A DNA stretch of 64,000 nt from Mycoplasmatota bacterium. GTDB lineage: Bacteria > Bacillota_I > Bacilli_A > Acholeplasmatales > Acholeplasmataceae. Below are positions 16,967 through 26,720 of the stretch, in pieces. A program made the translations under genes and the position numbers. Position 1 is the stretch's first letter. The number at the start of each line of letters is the position of its first letter. The notes under the pieces are model-generated. The model was not told the DNA's origin. It saw nothing but the letters and a program-made list of their open reading frames with translations, and did no database searches. Where the stretch lies: the NCBI GenBank assembly GCA_024650045.1, contig JANKMU010000006.1:1-64000 (forward strand). Direction: 5' to 3'.

Positions 16967-19291
16967 CTACACAATATCCAAATATGGAAAATATCTAATC
17001 TTGATATCATCAAATTCATATGCTTCTAAAATACCGAAAAGCTCTTGTTTCTCTATTGTTTCATATTTTAGCGTAATTGTAAATCGATAATAGTCTTTAA
17101 TTTTAGTAATTAAAGCTTGTGATGGTCCTAAGACATCACAAGATAAACCTAACAATGCTTTTTTAAGCATAAAAGCTCGTTGATAAGTCTTTAAATAACT
17201 CTTTCCTGAAATTAAGATTTGTGATGTGTTTTTAAATGGAGGATAATTCATTAATTTACGGTTATATAAAGCTTCTTGATAAAAAGTCTCATAGGTTTGA
17301 TTTACACTCCTAATCGCGAAATGATCGACATCATATCCTTGAATAATCGCTTCACCTGGGTAAAATCTGCCTGACCTACCGGTAACTTGTGCTAAAAGCA
17401 TATAAGCATTTTCCGTAGATTTATAAGATGGAACTTTTAATAATAAATCAGCCATTAATACACCAACTAAAGTGACTTTAGGAAAATCCAAACCTTTAGC
17501 AATCATTTGGGTACCTAACAAAATATCAGCTTCTTCATTTAAAAAATCATTCCAAATAATTTCATGACTACCTTTAGTTTGTGTTGTATTTTTATCCATA
17601 CGAAGTACTCTTGCATGTGGGATATGTTTTTTTAGAAAGTGTTCAACATATTCGATACCCGTTCCCACTTCTTTAACTTTTGGTTCTTGGCATACTGAAC
17701 ATGTACTATCAAATGGTTTTTCATAGCCACAATAATGACACTTTAAAGTTTGTTTATCTTTATAATATGTCAAAGATATATCACAATGCGGACACTTTGG
17801 AACATCACCACATGAGCGACATAACACAAAAGGAGCATACCCTTTCCTATTAAATAACAAAATGGTTTGTTCCTTTCTTTCAAGTCTTTGATGCATCGCA
17901 TCTAATAATGTTTTCGAAAAAATAGATGTATTATTGTTTTTTAATTCTTTTCTCATATCAACAAACTCAATTGAAGGAATGGATAAATCAAATGGTCTTT
18001 TCGTTAATTCTAAAAGTGTATATTTTTGATTGTTAGCTTGATACATCGACGTAATACTTGGTGTAGCACTACCTAATACAACCGGAATATGATGGTGTTT
18101 AGCACGCTCAAATGCGATTTCTTTAGCATCATAGATGACTTGCTCTTTTTGGATGTATGAATCATCATGTTCTTCATCAATAACGATTAACCCTAAATCA
18201 TCCATTGGTAAAAAGACAGCACTTCTCGTTCCTAAAACAATTGAAGCTTTTCTAGATTGAATTTTTTTGTATTGATCAAAGCGTTCACCAGTTGATAATG
18301 CACTATGATAAATAGCAACATCACTAAATCTTGATTTAAGTCTTTTTGCCATTGGTGCTATTAAAGTGATTTCTGGTACTAAAACTAATACTTGTTTTTG
18401 TTGTTCTATAACTTTAGAGATAACTTCTAAATAAACTTCTGTCTTCCCTGATCCTGTAATCCCTTTTAATAAGAAAACTTCTTGCTTATCCAAACGATTA
18501 ACGATTTGATGGGTTGCATTTTGTTGTTCATCTGTTAAAACAATTTTCTTATCCTCAAGGTTAAAATGATGTTGTATCTCTCTAATGACTTCTTTTTCTT
18601 TTTCTATTAAAACGTCATGCTTAACAAGTGTGTTTAAGTTACTTGAAGTTAACCCTTGATCAAGAAGTTCTTTTCTTGTATACTCTTTTTTCATATTGAA
18701 TAAATCAACAACCATCTCATAATGATAAATCCGTTTATATTGATGGTTTTCGTTGTATTGATATGTTTTATCTATTTTAGGTGTTCCTTTTTCTTTAATG
18801 ATTGTTTTGATTCTAATAATCTCATTTTTCTTGGAGTCTCGTAAGTATTTTAATCTAGGGTATAGAACCTGATCTTTTCTTTTTAACTTCCAAATACCTT
18901 TTTTATTAAAATAGGGTTTCAAATCATCAGGAATTAAATCAGCATTAACCATTTCAATAACTTTTGTATAATTAACCGATAGCTCAGGTGGTATAACCGT
19001 TGAAAAAATTGAACTATAAAGTGCTGGAACATGGTTTTTAATATAATTCATCAGATTAAATAGTTCTTCATTAATCGATGGTATGACATCTAATACTTCA
19101 ATTATTTCTTTGGTAGCATCCTTACTTTCACTAGTTATTTCAGTCACGTAACCCATTCTTGTTTGGCTACCAAATGGAACAACTACACGCATACCACGCT
19201 CTAAAAAATCCTCAAATTTTTGAGGAACGATATAATCAAAAAAGCGATTTACATCTTCATGTTTAATATCAATTATAACCTTTGCATACAT
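16967..19291 (-). CDS. priA: Primosomal helicase PriA
   Basis: Replication-restart helicase of about 774 residues. It has Walker A GITGSGKTEVY (near residue 270), a DEEHDDSYIQ motif II, an eight-cysteine zinc-binding region (CRSCGDVPKCPHC through CHYCGY to CSVC, about residues 475-515), and helicase motifs GTQMIAKGLDFPKVTLV and QVTGRSGR. ATG 19291 is chosen: it follows GGGTGAAAAC, whereas the upstream in-frame extension to 19327 lies in the promoter region. Own promoter likely (TATAAT at 19308-19313), just after the rbfA terminator. Confidence 0.96.
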   Translation of the reverse strand: MYAKVIIDIKHEDVNRFFDYIVPQKFEDFLERGMRVVVPFGSQTRMGYVTEITSESKDATKEIIEVLDVIPSINEELFNLMNYIKNHVPALYSSIFSTVIPPELSVNYTKVIEMVNADLIPDDLKPYFNKKGIWKLKRKDQVLYPRLKYLRDSKKNEIIRIKTIIKEKGTPKIDKTYQYNENHQYKRIYHYEMVVDLFNMKKEYTRKELLDQGLTSSNLNTLVKHDVLIEKEKEVIREIQHHFNLEDKKIVLTDEQQNATHQIVNRLDKQEVFLLKGITGSGKTEVYLEVISKVIEQQKQVLVLVPEITLIAPMAKRLKSRFSDVAIYHSALSTGERFDQYKKIQSRKASIVLGTRSAVFLPMDDLGLIVIDEEHDDSYIQKEQVIYDAKEIAFERAKHHHIPVVLGSATPSITSMYQANNQKYTLLELTKRPFDLSIPSIEFVDMRKELKNNNTSIFSKTLLDAMHQRLERKEQTILLFNRKGYAPFVLCRSCGDVPKCPHCDISLTYYKDKQTLKCHYCGYEKPFDSTCSVCQEPKVKEVGTGIEYVEHFLKKHIPHARVLRMDKNTTQTKGSHEIIWNDFLNEEADILLGTQMIAKGLDFPKVTLVGVLMADLLLKVPSYKSTENAYMLLAQVTGRSGRFYPGEAIIQGYDVDHFAIRSVNQTYETFYQEALYNRKLMNYPPFKNTSQILISGKSYLKTYQRAFMLKKALLGLSCDVLGPSQALITKIKDYYRFTITLKYETIEKQELFGILEAYEFDDIKIRYFPYLDIV

Positions 19292-19307
19292 GTTTTCACC
19301 CACTCTT

Positions 19308-19336
19308 ATTATACACTTAAACGACAAAAAAAGTAA
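19308..19336 (-). promoter_or_regulatory. priA: Probable priA promoter
   Basis: A TATAAT -10 box (19308-19313) with a 17-base spacer to TTACTT (19331-19336). The -35 overlaps the rbfA terminator stem. Confidence 0.55.
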
Positions 19337-19350
19337 CCAGTGGTTACTTT
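19325..19350 (-). terminator. Terminator of the rimP-rbfA operon
   Basis: AAAGTAACCA-G-TGGTTACTTT at 19330-19350 is a perfect 10-1-10 stem followed on the minus strand by a T-run. The rbfA stop codon TAA lies inside the stem. Confidence 0.9.
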
Positions 19351-19685
19351 ATTGTTTTAAGAATTTTATCAATGTTATTTCCATATGCAAGAGCTTCATC
19401 GTATTTAAAGATTAAATCTGGAATCTTTCGAATGTTTCTAATTTTCTTTGCAAGTTCCATTCTAATCGTTTGTTTACTTTTATCGATTGCATCTTTTGCT
19501 TTATCAATGACTTCAGGTTCATCACTTAAAATCGTATAATAAACAGTTGCATATGACATATCTTTGGTGACTTTGACTTCTGTTAAGTTGATATAGCCAA
19601 AGCTTTTATCTTTGACTTCTGCATTAACAATTGATGCAAGTTCTCTTTGAATTAAACTCGCTAAACGGTCTGTCGTAACTGACAT
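19344..19685 (-). CDS. rbfA: 30S ribosome-binding factor A
   Basis: RbfA, 113 residues, a KH-fold factor for 16S rRNA 5' end maturation. Visible: RLASLIQRELASIV, the YVTILSD-like strand VYYTILSDE, and IRKIPDLIFKYDEAL. It is the last gene of the rimP-nusA-ylxR-ylxQ-infB-rbfA operon, one base after infB. Its stop codon is embedded in the terminator stem. Confidence 0.95.
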   Translation of the reverse strand: MSVTTDRLASLIQRELASIVNAEVKDKSFGYINLTEVKVTKDMSYATVYYTILSDEPEVIDKAKDAIDKSKQTIRMELAKKIRNIRKIPDLIFKYDEALAYGNNIDKILKTIK

Positions 19686-19686
19686 G

Positions 19687-21543
19687 TTAATCCACCTCGA
19701 CTTCTTTCATTTGTGAAGCTTCAATGATATCTCCAACTTTAATATCGTTAAAGTTTTCAATAGATAGCCCACATTCATATCCTTGTCTGACTTCTTTTGC
19801 ATCATCTTTAAATCTCTTTAATGATGCGAGTTTGCCTTCATAGACAACAATACCATCTCTTAGTACTCTAACTAAAGCATCTCTTTTAATTAAACCATCT
19901 GTTACATAACATCCGGCAATCGTACCGATTCTTGATACTTTAAATGTGTCTCTAACTTCTGCTTGACCTGTTACGATTTCTTCAAATGTAGGCTCAAGCA
20001 TACCTTTAAGTGCTGCTTCAATATCTTCAGCAACTCTATAGATAATTTTGTATAATCTAATTTCAACACCTTCAGCATCTGCAACTTGTTTAACAGCTGC
20101 AGTTGGTCTAACGTTAAAACCGATAACAACCGCATTTGATGCGCTTGCTAAGGTCACATCGTTTTCTGTAATCGCACCAACACTTGAACGTACAACATTA
20201 ACATGGAACCCATCAATATCTATTTTTTCAAGCATGTTTTTTAATGCTTCGATGGAACCTTGGACATCACCTTTAATAATAATATTAAGTTCTTTTCCAA
20301 CGCTTTCTATTTGATCAAACATGGAATCAAGTGATGTTTTTTTAACAGCTTTTAGTTCGCCTTCTTTATGTCTCGATTGACGCTCATCAGCGATCTGTCT
20401 GGTCACTTTTTCATCATCAAATGCCATGAAAATGTCACCAGCTTGAGGAACTTCGTTTAAACCTGTAACTTCAATAGGCTGTGATGGAAGTGCTTCTTGA
20501 TAACGCTTCTTTAAATCATCTTGCATCGTACGTACTTTACCGTATGTATTACCAATAACGATGAAGTCACCTACGCGAAGTGTTCCAGTTTCAACAATTA
20601 GGGTTGCTACAGCTCCTCTTCCTTTATCTAAGCTAGCTTCAATAACTGTACCTTTAGCTAGACGTTTAGGATTTGCTTTAAATTCTTCTATTTCACTAAT
20701 TAATTGTAATACATCTAATAATTGATCAATACCTTGATTTTTTAAAGCTGACACATTAACGAATGGTGTGTTGCCACCCCATGCTTCTGGTATTAATCCT
20801 TTTTCGGATAATTCATTCATAACACGTTCTGGATTTGCTGATGCTTTATCCATTTTGTTGACTGCAACAACGATTGGTACTTTGGCTGCTTTCGCATGAT
20901 CGAGTGCTTCAATAGTTTGTGGCATGACGCCATCATCTGCAGCAACGACTAAAATAACGATGTCTGTAACTTTCGCACCACGAGCACGCATTTCTGTAAA
21001 TGCGGCATGTCCTGGTGTGTCAATAAAAGTAATTGGATCCCCATTTTTTATAACTTGGTATGCACCAATATGTTGCGTAATTCCACCTGCTTCACCTTCA
21101 ACGACTCTTGATTTTCTAATGGCATCCAATAGTGTTGTTTTCCCATGATCAACGTGACCCATAACTGTAACAATCGGAGGTCTTTTAACCATATCTTTTG
21201 GATCATCAACAATTTGAAATTCATCATATCTAGTAACATCAGTAACAACTTCGTCTTTGACTTCATATCCTTCATCTAATGCGATGACTTCAATGGTGTC
21301 ACGATCGATGATTTGATTAATACTAGCCATCAATCCTAATTGCATTAATTTTTTTACCATTGCAGCATTACTAAGGCCTAAACCTTCAGCTACTTGGGCA
21401 ACATTCATATCAGGTTTATATGTAAATATTTTTTCGCCAACATCTTTAACAACTTTCTTTGGTACATTTGGTTTTCTGTGTTCATGTCTTTGATTATTGT
21501 TTTGTTGTGGCTTTTTTTTGACAAACTTTTTGTTTGCAGGCAT
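19687..21543 (-). CDS. infB: Translation initiation factor IF-2
   Basis: GTPase that brings fMet-tRNA to the 30S subunit. At 618 residues it is a short form: a lysine/asparagine-rich start, one IF2-N module ([21 protein letters not shown]), then the G domain with [26 protein letters not shown] and NKMDK, followed by domains II-IV ([27 protein letters not shown]). Long N-terminal repeats seen in larger bacteria are absent. The ylxQ stop is 4 bases upstream. Confidence 0.97.
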   Translation of the reverse strand: MPANKKFVKKKPQQNNNQRHEHRKPNVPKKVVKDVGEKIFTYKPDMNVAQVAEGLGLSNAAMVKKLMQLGLMASINQIIDRDTIEVIALDEGYEVKDEVVTDVTRYDEFQIVDDPKDMVKRPPIVTVMGHVDHGKTTLLDAIRKSRVVEGEAGGITQHIGAYQVIKNGDPITFIDTPGHAAFTEMRARGAKVTDIVILVVAADDGVMPQTIEALDHAKAAKVPIVVAVNKMDKASANPERVMNELSEKGLIPEAWGGNTPFVNVSALKNQGIDQLLDVLQLISEIEEFKANPKRLAKGTVIEASLDKGRGAVATLIVETGTLRVGDFIVIGNTYGKVRTMQDDLKKRYQEALPSQPIEVTGLNEVPQAGDIFMAFDDEKVTRQIADERQSRHKEGELKAVKKTSLDSMFDQIESVGKELNIIIKGDVQGSIEALKNMLEKIDIDGFHVNVVRSSVGAITENDVTLASASNAVVIGFNVRPTAAVKQVADAEGVEIRLYKIIYRVAEDIEAALKGMLEPTFEEIVTGQAEVRDTFKVSRIGTIAGCYVTDGLIKRDALVRVLRDGIVVYEGKLASLKRFKDDAKEVRQGYECGLSIENFNDIKVGDIIEASQMKEVEVD

Positions 21544-21547
21544 ACAA

Positions 21548-21838
21548 TCACTTCCTTCTTTGATTCATCAGTAATTGACTAAACCCCCTGTCGGTTATAC
21601 CAATAACTTTGATGTTTTGTTTTCCTATTGCATTAGATAGATCTATAGATGCGAATTCTTCAATGACTTCAACTTGATAAGTTTTTGCTTTATCATAAAC
21701 TTGTTTTTTAGTTGGGTCAGAAGCATCCGTTGCTAAAAAGATGAGAAATACTTTTTTGTTGCGTAGTTCAGAAATGGTGATGTCAGTTCCGACTGTCACT
21801 TTTCTAGCACGATACGCAAGTCCGATGTTGTTAATCAT
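21548..21838 (-). CDS. ylxQ: YlxQ, L7Ae-family putative RNA-binding protein
   Basis: A 96-residue L7Ae/L30e-fold protein with the typical start [15 protein letters not shown] and [17 protein letters not shown]. Located between ylxR and infB as in Bacillota. Kink-turn RNA binding is the family expectation; the cellular role is not settled. Overlaps ylxR by 8 bases. Confidence 0.9.
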   Translation of the reverse strand: MINNIGLAYRARKVTVGTDITISELRNKKVFLIFLATDASDPTKKQVYDKAKTYQVEVIEEFASIDLSNAIGKQNIKVIGITDRGFSQLLMNQRRK

Positions 21839-22097
21839 TTGCGATTTTTAACAATTCTTCATAGATTTCATCTGGTACAGCAACTTCGAGTTTTCGATCT
21901 AATGCTTTATTTTTTTTTGCTAACATAATAACTTCCTTACTTAGTTTCAAGTATGCACCTCGACCTGGAGCTTTTCCTTTTAAATCGATAGATACAACAC
22001 CTTCTTTGGTTGCAGCGATGCGCACTAAAGATTGCTTAGGAAGCACTTCTTTTGTGACAACACATGTTCTAAGTGGAGTTTTTTTGACTTTTGCCAT
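21831..22097 (-). CDS. ylxR: YlxR (RnpM-like) RNA-binding protein
   Basis: An 88-residue protein with the hallmark RTCVVTKEVLPKQSLVRI and GKAPGRGAYLKLS motifs. YlxR in Bacillus has been described as an RNase P modulator (RnpM). It lies between nusA and ylxQ. Confidence 0.92.
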   Translation of the reverse strand: MAKVKKTPLRTCVVTKEVLPKQSLVRIAATKEGVVSIDLKGKAPGRGAYLKLSKEVIMLAKKNKALDRKLEVAVPDEIYEELLKIAND

Positions 22098-22119
22098 TGA
22101 ATCACCTCTTATTGATTAA

Positions 22120-23190
22120 TTAATATAAGATGCCTTCGCCTTGTGCCATGGTTTCTGACTTGATATCAATACTCCATCCACATGCTTGAACAGCAAGTTT
22201 TACATTTTGTCCAAGTTTACCGATGGCTAAAGATAATTGATTATCAGGTACAATTGCAAGTGCATTTTTATCTTTAGGATTAACTCTTGTAACTGCTATA
22301 ACTTCTGCAGGTTGTAATGCATTTGCGATTAATTCTTTTTCGTTGTCACTCCAACGGAATAAATCAATTTTTTCATCACTTAACGATTTCACGATTTCAC
22401 GAATACGTGATCCACCTTCACCAACGCATGCTCCAATTGGATCAACTTTAGGATCATTTGATTTAACACCAATTTTAGAACGGTCACCTGGATCACGAGA
22501 AATACCCATGATTTCAATAACACCGTCTTTAATTTCTGGAATAAAGCTTTCAAGTAGTCTAATAATTAATGATGGATGTGAACGAGAGACAAATACTTTT
22601 GGCCATTTGGTCTTCATTTCAACATCAGATACATAAACTCTCACATAATCTCCTACATGGAAATTATCTTTAGGTAATGCTTCTTTCTTAGGTAGTAAAG
22701 TTGTTAAGTCTTTACCAATATCTAAGCGATAATGATCATCAGCAATATCAATAACTCTTGCTGAAATCATTTCATGCTCAAATGCTTTGAAATGTTTGTA
22801 TAGGTTTTCTTTTTGCATACTGATTAAAGTTTCATTTAATCTGCTCTTGAAATCACGAACAGCAAAATGTCCAAAATCTTTTGGATCAATTTTTTGTTCT
22901 AGAATATCTCCTACTTTTATGCGTGAGTTGACCTGTTTCGCTTCACCTAAAAGCATTTGTGTATAGTTTTTATCAGCATCAATGCTGTATTCTTCAACAA
23001 CTAGATGTTGTTTATAAACTAAAATTTCGCTTTTCTCTTCTTTTATCTCCACACGACAAGAACGAACGTCATGTGCTTTTTTGCAACCAGCAATCATCCC
23101 TTGAACGAATGCTTCAAGCACTTGATCATGTGTTAGTTCTTTTTCTTCAGCAACTGCTTCAATGTTTTTAAAAAATTCTTTACTTATCAT
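22120..23190 (-). CDS. nusA: Transcription termination/antitermination factor NusA
   Basis: About 356 residues: N-terminal RNA-polymerase-binding domain, S1 domain (ARVIDIADDHYRLDIGKDL), and two KH domains (DPIGACVGEGGSRIREIVKSL; LSLAIGKLGQNVKLA). It lacks the acidic C-terminal repeats of E. coli NusA, as usual in Bacillota. Start ATG 23190 has an excellent AGGAGG site; the upstream in-frame extension is rejected. Confidence 0.97.
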   Translation of the reverse strand: MISKEFFKNIEAVAEEKELTHDQVLEAFVQGMIAGCKKAHDVRSCRVEIKEEKSEILVYKQHLVVEEYSIDADKNYTQMLLGEAKQVNSRIKVGDILEQKIDPKDFGHFAVRDFKSRLNETLISMQKENLYKHFKAFEHEMISARVIDIADDHYRLDIGKDLTTLLPKKEALPKDNFHVGDYVRVYVSDVEMKTKWPKVFVSRSHPSLIIRLLESFIPEIKDGVIEIMGISRDPGDRSKIGVKSNDPKVDPIGACVGEGGSRIREIVKSLSDEKIDLFRWSDNEKELIANALQPAEVIAVTRVNPKDKNALAIVPDNQLSLAIGKLGQNVKLAVQACGWSIDIKSETMAQGEGILY

Positions 23191-23200
23191 GTGTATCCTC

Positions 23201-23641
23201 CTAAAACTTGACAGCGGTGCGCATTTTTCTTGCGTCGTCAAATTTGATTTCTATTTTTCTAAACTGACCTTTTTGGTTAATCTCTAACAATATTATATCA
23301 TCATCAAATGATATCAGTGTACCATTACCTTTATATTTAGGTGATTCCAAATAGATATACTTTGAAACAACTTTTTTGAGTTCCTCTTTTGTTTTTAAAG
23401 GACGCTCAGCACCTAATGATGAAAGTTCTAAGAAATATGCTGGATCTAGGTCATCATCTGTTAATGTTTCAACATAAGCTAAATGAATTTTTTCAAGCTC
23501 ATTGATATCCATAGTTTCAGCATCTAATAGGATTTCAACTATCTTTTCACCAAACTCTCTTTTGGTACGTATGCTGTAGATGGTTAGACTATGTTTTTCA
23601 ATAATCGGTATTAACTTTTCTTTTAATTTTTCTAGATTCAT
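23201..23641 (-). CDS. rimP: Ribosome maturation factor RimP
   Basis: About 146 residues, first gene of the operon. It shows the RimP pattern of an N-terminal domain (IYSIRTKREFGEKIVEILLD) with the LDPAYFLELSSLGAERPL motif and a C-terminal SH3-like domain. ATG 23641 follows GAGG; the in-frame upstream ATGs have no ribosome binding site. Needed for 30S assembly. Confidence 0.93.
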   Translation of the reverse strand: MNLEKLKEKLIPIIEKHSLTIYSIRTKREFGEKIVEILLDAETMDINELEKIHLAYVETLTDDDLDPAYFLELSSLGAERPLKTKEELKKVVSKYIYLESPKYKGNGTLISFDDDIILLEINQKGQFRKIEIKFDDARKMRTAVKF

Positions 23642-23704
23642 GTTGACCTCAATAAAATGAGTGGAAATCATCATCCCACTCTGTTTAGACTTATATTCTA
23701 ATGT

Positions 23705-23733
23705 ATTATATCATTATTTATCATTTATTTCAA
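23705..23733 (-). promoter_or_regulatory. Promoter of the rimP-nusA-infB-rbfA operon
   Basis: TTGAAA (23728-23733), 17-base spacer, TATAAT (23705-23710) on the minus strand, about 65 bases before the rimP start. Confidence 0.8.
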
Positions 23734-23783
23734 TTTATTTAAGTGCTTTTTTTATCTAAATCGAAGTAGATTAACATATTTAT

Positions 23784-23841
23784 TGCGAATGATTTGCAAA
23801 TAGGAAATAATATGCTATACTTTAAATGCGAATGATTTGCA
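23784..23841 (+). promoter_or_regulatory. Zinc-uptake promoter with two Fur-family-like operators
   Basis: Two identical copies of TGCGAATGATTTGCA (23784-23798 and 23827-23841) are near-perfect 7-1-7 inverted repeats, the form bound by Fur-family repressors. The first overlaps the -35 (TTGCAA, 23794-23799); the -10 is TATACT (23816-23821), spacer 16. The second lies at the transcript start and touches the ribosome binding site. A third copy with one change lies at sodA (40373-40387). Confidence 0.8.
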
Positions 23842-23857
23842 AAAGGAGAATATGTAT

Positions 23858-24832
23858 ATGAAAAAATTTGCATCTATTATTATTTTATTATTTGTTTTAA
23901 TTTTTGTTTCTGCTTGTACGGATGATAAGCGTGCTGATATTGTGACAACAATGTTTCCACAATACGATTTTGCTAAACACATTGTACAAGATAAAATGAC
24001 AGTTAGTATTTTAATTCCACCTGGGGCTGAAATTCATGATTATGAGGCGACGAGTAAAGATATGGTTGCGATTAATGAATCTAAACTATTTATTTTTACA
24101 AGTTTTGAAATTGATACATGGATAAAAGATATTAGCTCGTTTGGTGGCGAACATACGGTTATATTAAACTTATCTGAATCCTACACACTAGCTGATGATG
24201 AACATGAAGATGACGACGATCATCTAAACTATCAAGACATAACGACATTAGAGACACATGATCACGACCATGAAGAGGATATCCATTTTTGGACAGATCC
24301 AACGACAGCGATTCAATTAATCGAAGCTATATTAGAAAAGATATTATTGATTGACCCTGATAACGCTAGTTTTTATGAAGCAAATGCTCATGATTACATT
24401 CATGAATTAGAGGAGTTGCACCATGAGATTGATGAATTCTTTGAGCAAGAACAATATCATGATGTAGATATCTTCTTTGCTGGACATAATGCTATGGAAT
24501 CTTTTGCTGACAGATATCATATTCACATTAACTCTTTATTTCCTGATTTTAAACCAGATGCTCAATTAACAAGTGCTGATCGTATCCAATTTGTCAATGA
24601 AGTAAAAGCAACAGGTTCAGAGTATTTATTTATAGAAGAGCTTGTTGAACCAAGAGCAGCAAAAGCCATTCAAGAAGAGTTGGCAAAAGAAAACTATACA
24701 TTAATTCTATTAGAGTTACATGGTTACCATAATGTATCAAAAACTGATATGGAGGATGGAGTTACCTATTTGGAATTACTTTCAAGAAATTTTGAAAACT
24801 TGAAAATCGCGTTAGGTGCCCCAACAGAGTAA
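23858..24832 (+). CDS. Zinc ABC transporter substrate-binding lipoprotein (ZnuA/AdcA type)
   Basis: About 324 residues. Lipoprotein signal: KKFASIIILLFVLIFVSAC, lipobox cysteine near residue 20. It is a cluster A-I metal-binding protein with a long acidic/histidine-rich loop (DDEHEDDDDHL, THDHDHEEDIHFW, about 110-145), typical of zinc rather than manganese carriers. Metal ligand histidines occur at EIHDYE, HFW, and the GHNAMESFA motif. ATG 23858 is 9 bases after AAGGAG; the ATG at 23852 is only 3 bases away. It heads a four-gene operon ending in the Fur-family regulator. Confidence 0.92.
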   Translation: MKKFASIIILLFVLIFVSACTDDKRADIVTTMFPQYDFAKHIVQDKMTVSILIPPGAEIHDYEATSKDMVAINESKLFIFTSFEIDTWIKDISSFGGEHTVILNLSESYTLADDEHEDDDDHLNYQDITTLETHDHDHEEDIHFWTDPTTAIQLIEAILEKILLIDPDNASFYEANAHDYIHELEELHHEIDEFFEQEQYHDVDIFFAGHNAMESFADRYHIHINSLFPDFKPDAQLTSADRIQFVNEVKATGSEYLFIEELVEPRAAKAIQEELAKENYTLILLELHGYHNVSKTDMEDGVTYLELLSRNFENLKIALGAPTE

Positions 24833-24834
24833 AG

Positions 24835-25503
24835 ATGATTAAATATCAAGATGTTGCAGTATCCTTTGGAAAATTTAATGCACTACATGATATTAATTTT
24901 GAAATCAAACCTGGTCAGTTTTTACATATAATCGGTCCTAATGGTTCCGGAAAAACAACTTTAGTTAAACTTTTGGTTGGCTTACTTAAACCAACAGAAG
25001 GTGACATTTATTTAAAAGATGTAACGATGGGATACTTGCCACAAAAATTAAACACGAAAACTAATTTACCAATGACAGTTAAAGAAGTTATCTATAGTGG
25101 TTTCAAGAAACAAAAGTTAATGCTTACTTCATCTGATTGCGAACTCATTAAGTTCTGGTTAGAAAAAATGGAGATTCCTCAACTTTTTAATGAAAGTATG
25201 ATGCATCTTTCTGGTGGACAGCAACAACGTGTCTTTTTAATTAGAGCACTCATTGCTGAACCTGAATTACTCATCCTTGATGAACCTACTTCTGCTTTAG
25301 ACCCATCATTTAGAGAAAAGTTTTATCACTTATTATATGAACTTCAACAAAAGAAAAACATGACGATTATCCATGTCACACATGACTTAACCGATGCAGT
25401 TAAAGATGATTGTTTAACGATGTATGTTGATCAAACAATAAAATTCTTTGGAACTTATAGAGATTATCATGAATTTGAGCATAGGGGGCATTCACATGAT
25501 TGA
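24835..25503 (+). CDS. Zinc ABC transporter ATP-binding protein (ZnuC type)
   Basis: A 222-residue ATPase with Walker A IIGPNGSGKTTL, signature LSGGQQQRVF, Walker B LLILDEPTSALD and the H-loop HVTHD. It starts 2 bases after the binding-protein stop with little ribosome binding site of its own, so it is probably translationally coupled. Powers the permease encoded next. Confidence 0.94.
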   Translation: MIKYQDVAVSFGKFNALHDINFEIKPGQFLHIIGPNGSGKTTLVKLLVGLLKPTEGDIYLKDVTMGYLPQKLNTKTNLPMTVKEVIYSGFKKQKLMLTSSDCELIKFWLEKMEIPQLFNESMMHLSGGQQQRVFLIRALIAEPELLILDEPTSALDPSFREKFYHLLYELQQKKNMTIIHVTHDLTDAVKDDCLTMYVDQTIKFFGTYRDYHEFEHRGHSHD

Positions 25504-26302
25504 ACTATTGCAATATGAATTCATTCAAAATGCAATTATTATCGGTTTAGCGCTTGCTTTATCTGCTGCTTTATTAAGCCCATATTTGGTCTTAAATCAA
25601 CAAGCAATGATTGCTGATGGTCTAGCTCATGTAAGTTTTGCTGGTCTTATTTTAGGGATATTATTATCTGGTGAGCCATTAATTATAGCAATACCATTTG
25701 TTATGCTTGCATCACTCATGATTAAATATTTATCAACTACAAAAACGATTAATGGTGATGCAGCGATTGGATTAGTTTCTGCAGTAGCTTTTGCAATTGG
25801 TTTGATTTTAGTTAAAAAAGGTCGAGGGTTTAATATATCCATTGAAAGCATGCTTGTCGGTAATATCTTTACAGCAACTTCTATTGATATGATTTTATCA
25901 ATTGTAGTTACATTATTAATCGTTACATTCATTTTAATATTTTATAGAAAGCTTTTCTTAATGACTTATGATCAAGATTATGCTAAATTCTCAAAAATCA
26001 ATGTTCAACTCTTAGGCTATTTGTTAGCTGGACTTACTGCATTTTTTATCGTCGTAGGTGTTAGAACCATTGGAACACTATTAATTTCTGCACTTGTTAT
26101 CTTTCCATCGGTGATTGCTAGTCAATTAACAAAAAGTTTTAAAAACACGATTTTACTAGGCATTCTATCATCACTAGTTATTATTATATTTGGTATCTTT
26201 ATTGCACATCCACTAGAGATACCAGTAGGATCTACGATCGTTGTTTTATATGCTATACTACTTTTAGGATTATTAGTATTAAAACCTTTATTTAGGAGAT
26301 GA
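25496..26302 (+). CDS. Zinc ABC transporter permease (ZnuB type)
   Basis: About 268 residues with eight or so hydrophobic helices and the ABC-3 family pattern (LSPYLVLNQQAMIADGLAHVSFAG; VGVRTIGTLLISALVIFPSVIA). ATG 25496 follows AGGGGG and overlaps the ATPase gene by 8 bases; an upstream in-frame start would bury too much of that gene. Confidence 0.93.
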   Translation: MIELLQYEFIQNAIIIGLALALSAALLSPYLVLNQQAMIADGLAHVSFAGLILGILLSGEPLIIAIPFVMLASLMIKYLSTTKTINGDAAIGLVSAVAFAIGLILVKKGRGFNISIESMLVGNIFTATSIDMILSIVVTLLIVTFILIFYRKLFLMTYDQDYAKFSKINVQLLGYLLAGLTAFFIVVGVRTIGTLLISALVIFPSVIASQLTKSFKNTILLGILSSLVIIIFGIFIAHPLEIPVGSTIVVLYAILLLGLLVLKPLFRR

Positions 26303-26306
26303 TACC

Positions 26307-26678
26307 ATGAGAATGACGAAACAAAGAAAATCTATATTAAAACTATTAAGTCAATCAAATCAGCCAAAAAGTGCTGAAATGATTTTATTAGAACTTCCTG
26401 ATGACACGATGAATTTATCAACTGTCTATCGGACTTTGGATACTTTTTTTGCACAAGGTCTTATATCTAAAAGTACGATGAAAAATACAGCTTACTATTA
26501 TATCAACAAAAAAGATCACCATCATTATATGATCTGTTTAGGATGTCAAAAAATGTATGAAATAGACTGTCATCTAGATCATATTGCTGAACATGTAGCT
26601 AAAGATCATCATTTTAAGATTACACATCATGATATGACAGTTTATGGATATTGTGAAACCTGTCAAAACAATATGTAA
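26307..26678 (+). CDS. Fur-family metal regulator (Zur-like)
   Basis: A 123-residue Fur-family repressor: winged helix with LSTVYRTLDTFFAQGLI, histidine cluster KKDHHHYMICLGC, and two CxxC pairs (CLGC, CETC) forming the structural zinc site. Last gene of the zinc importer operon, so it probably autoregulates through the 23784/23827 operators. Zinc is inferred from the partner binding protein; a manganese or peroxide sensor (Mur/PerR) is a possible alternative because of the sodA site. Confidence 0.9.
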   Translation: MRMTKQRKSILKLLSQSNQPKSAEMILLELPDDTMNLSTVYRTLDTFFAQGLISKSTMKNTAYYYINKKDHHHYMICLGCQKMYEIDCHLDHIAEHVAKDHHFKITHHDMTVYGYCETCQNNM

Positions 26679-26685
26679 AAAAGAT

Positions 26686-26714
26686 AAGGAGCTGAAATTT
26701 CAGCTCCTTTTTTT
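26686..26714. terminator. Bidirectional terminator between the zinc operon and the aldo/keto reductase
   Basis: AAGGAGCTGAAATTTCAGCTCCTT (26686-26709) is fully self-complementary, with T-runs on both strands, between convergent genes. Confidence 0.92.
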
Positions 26715-26720
26715 ATCTTA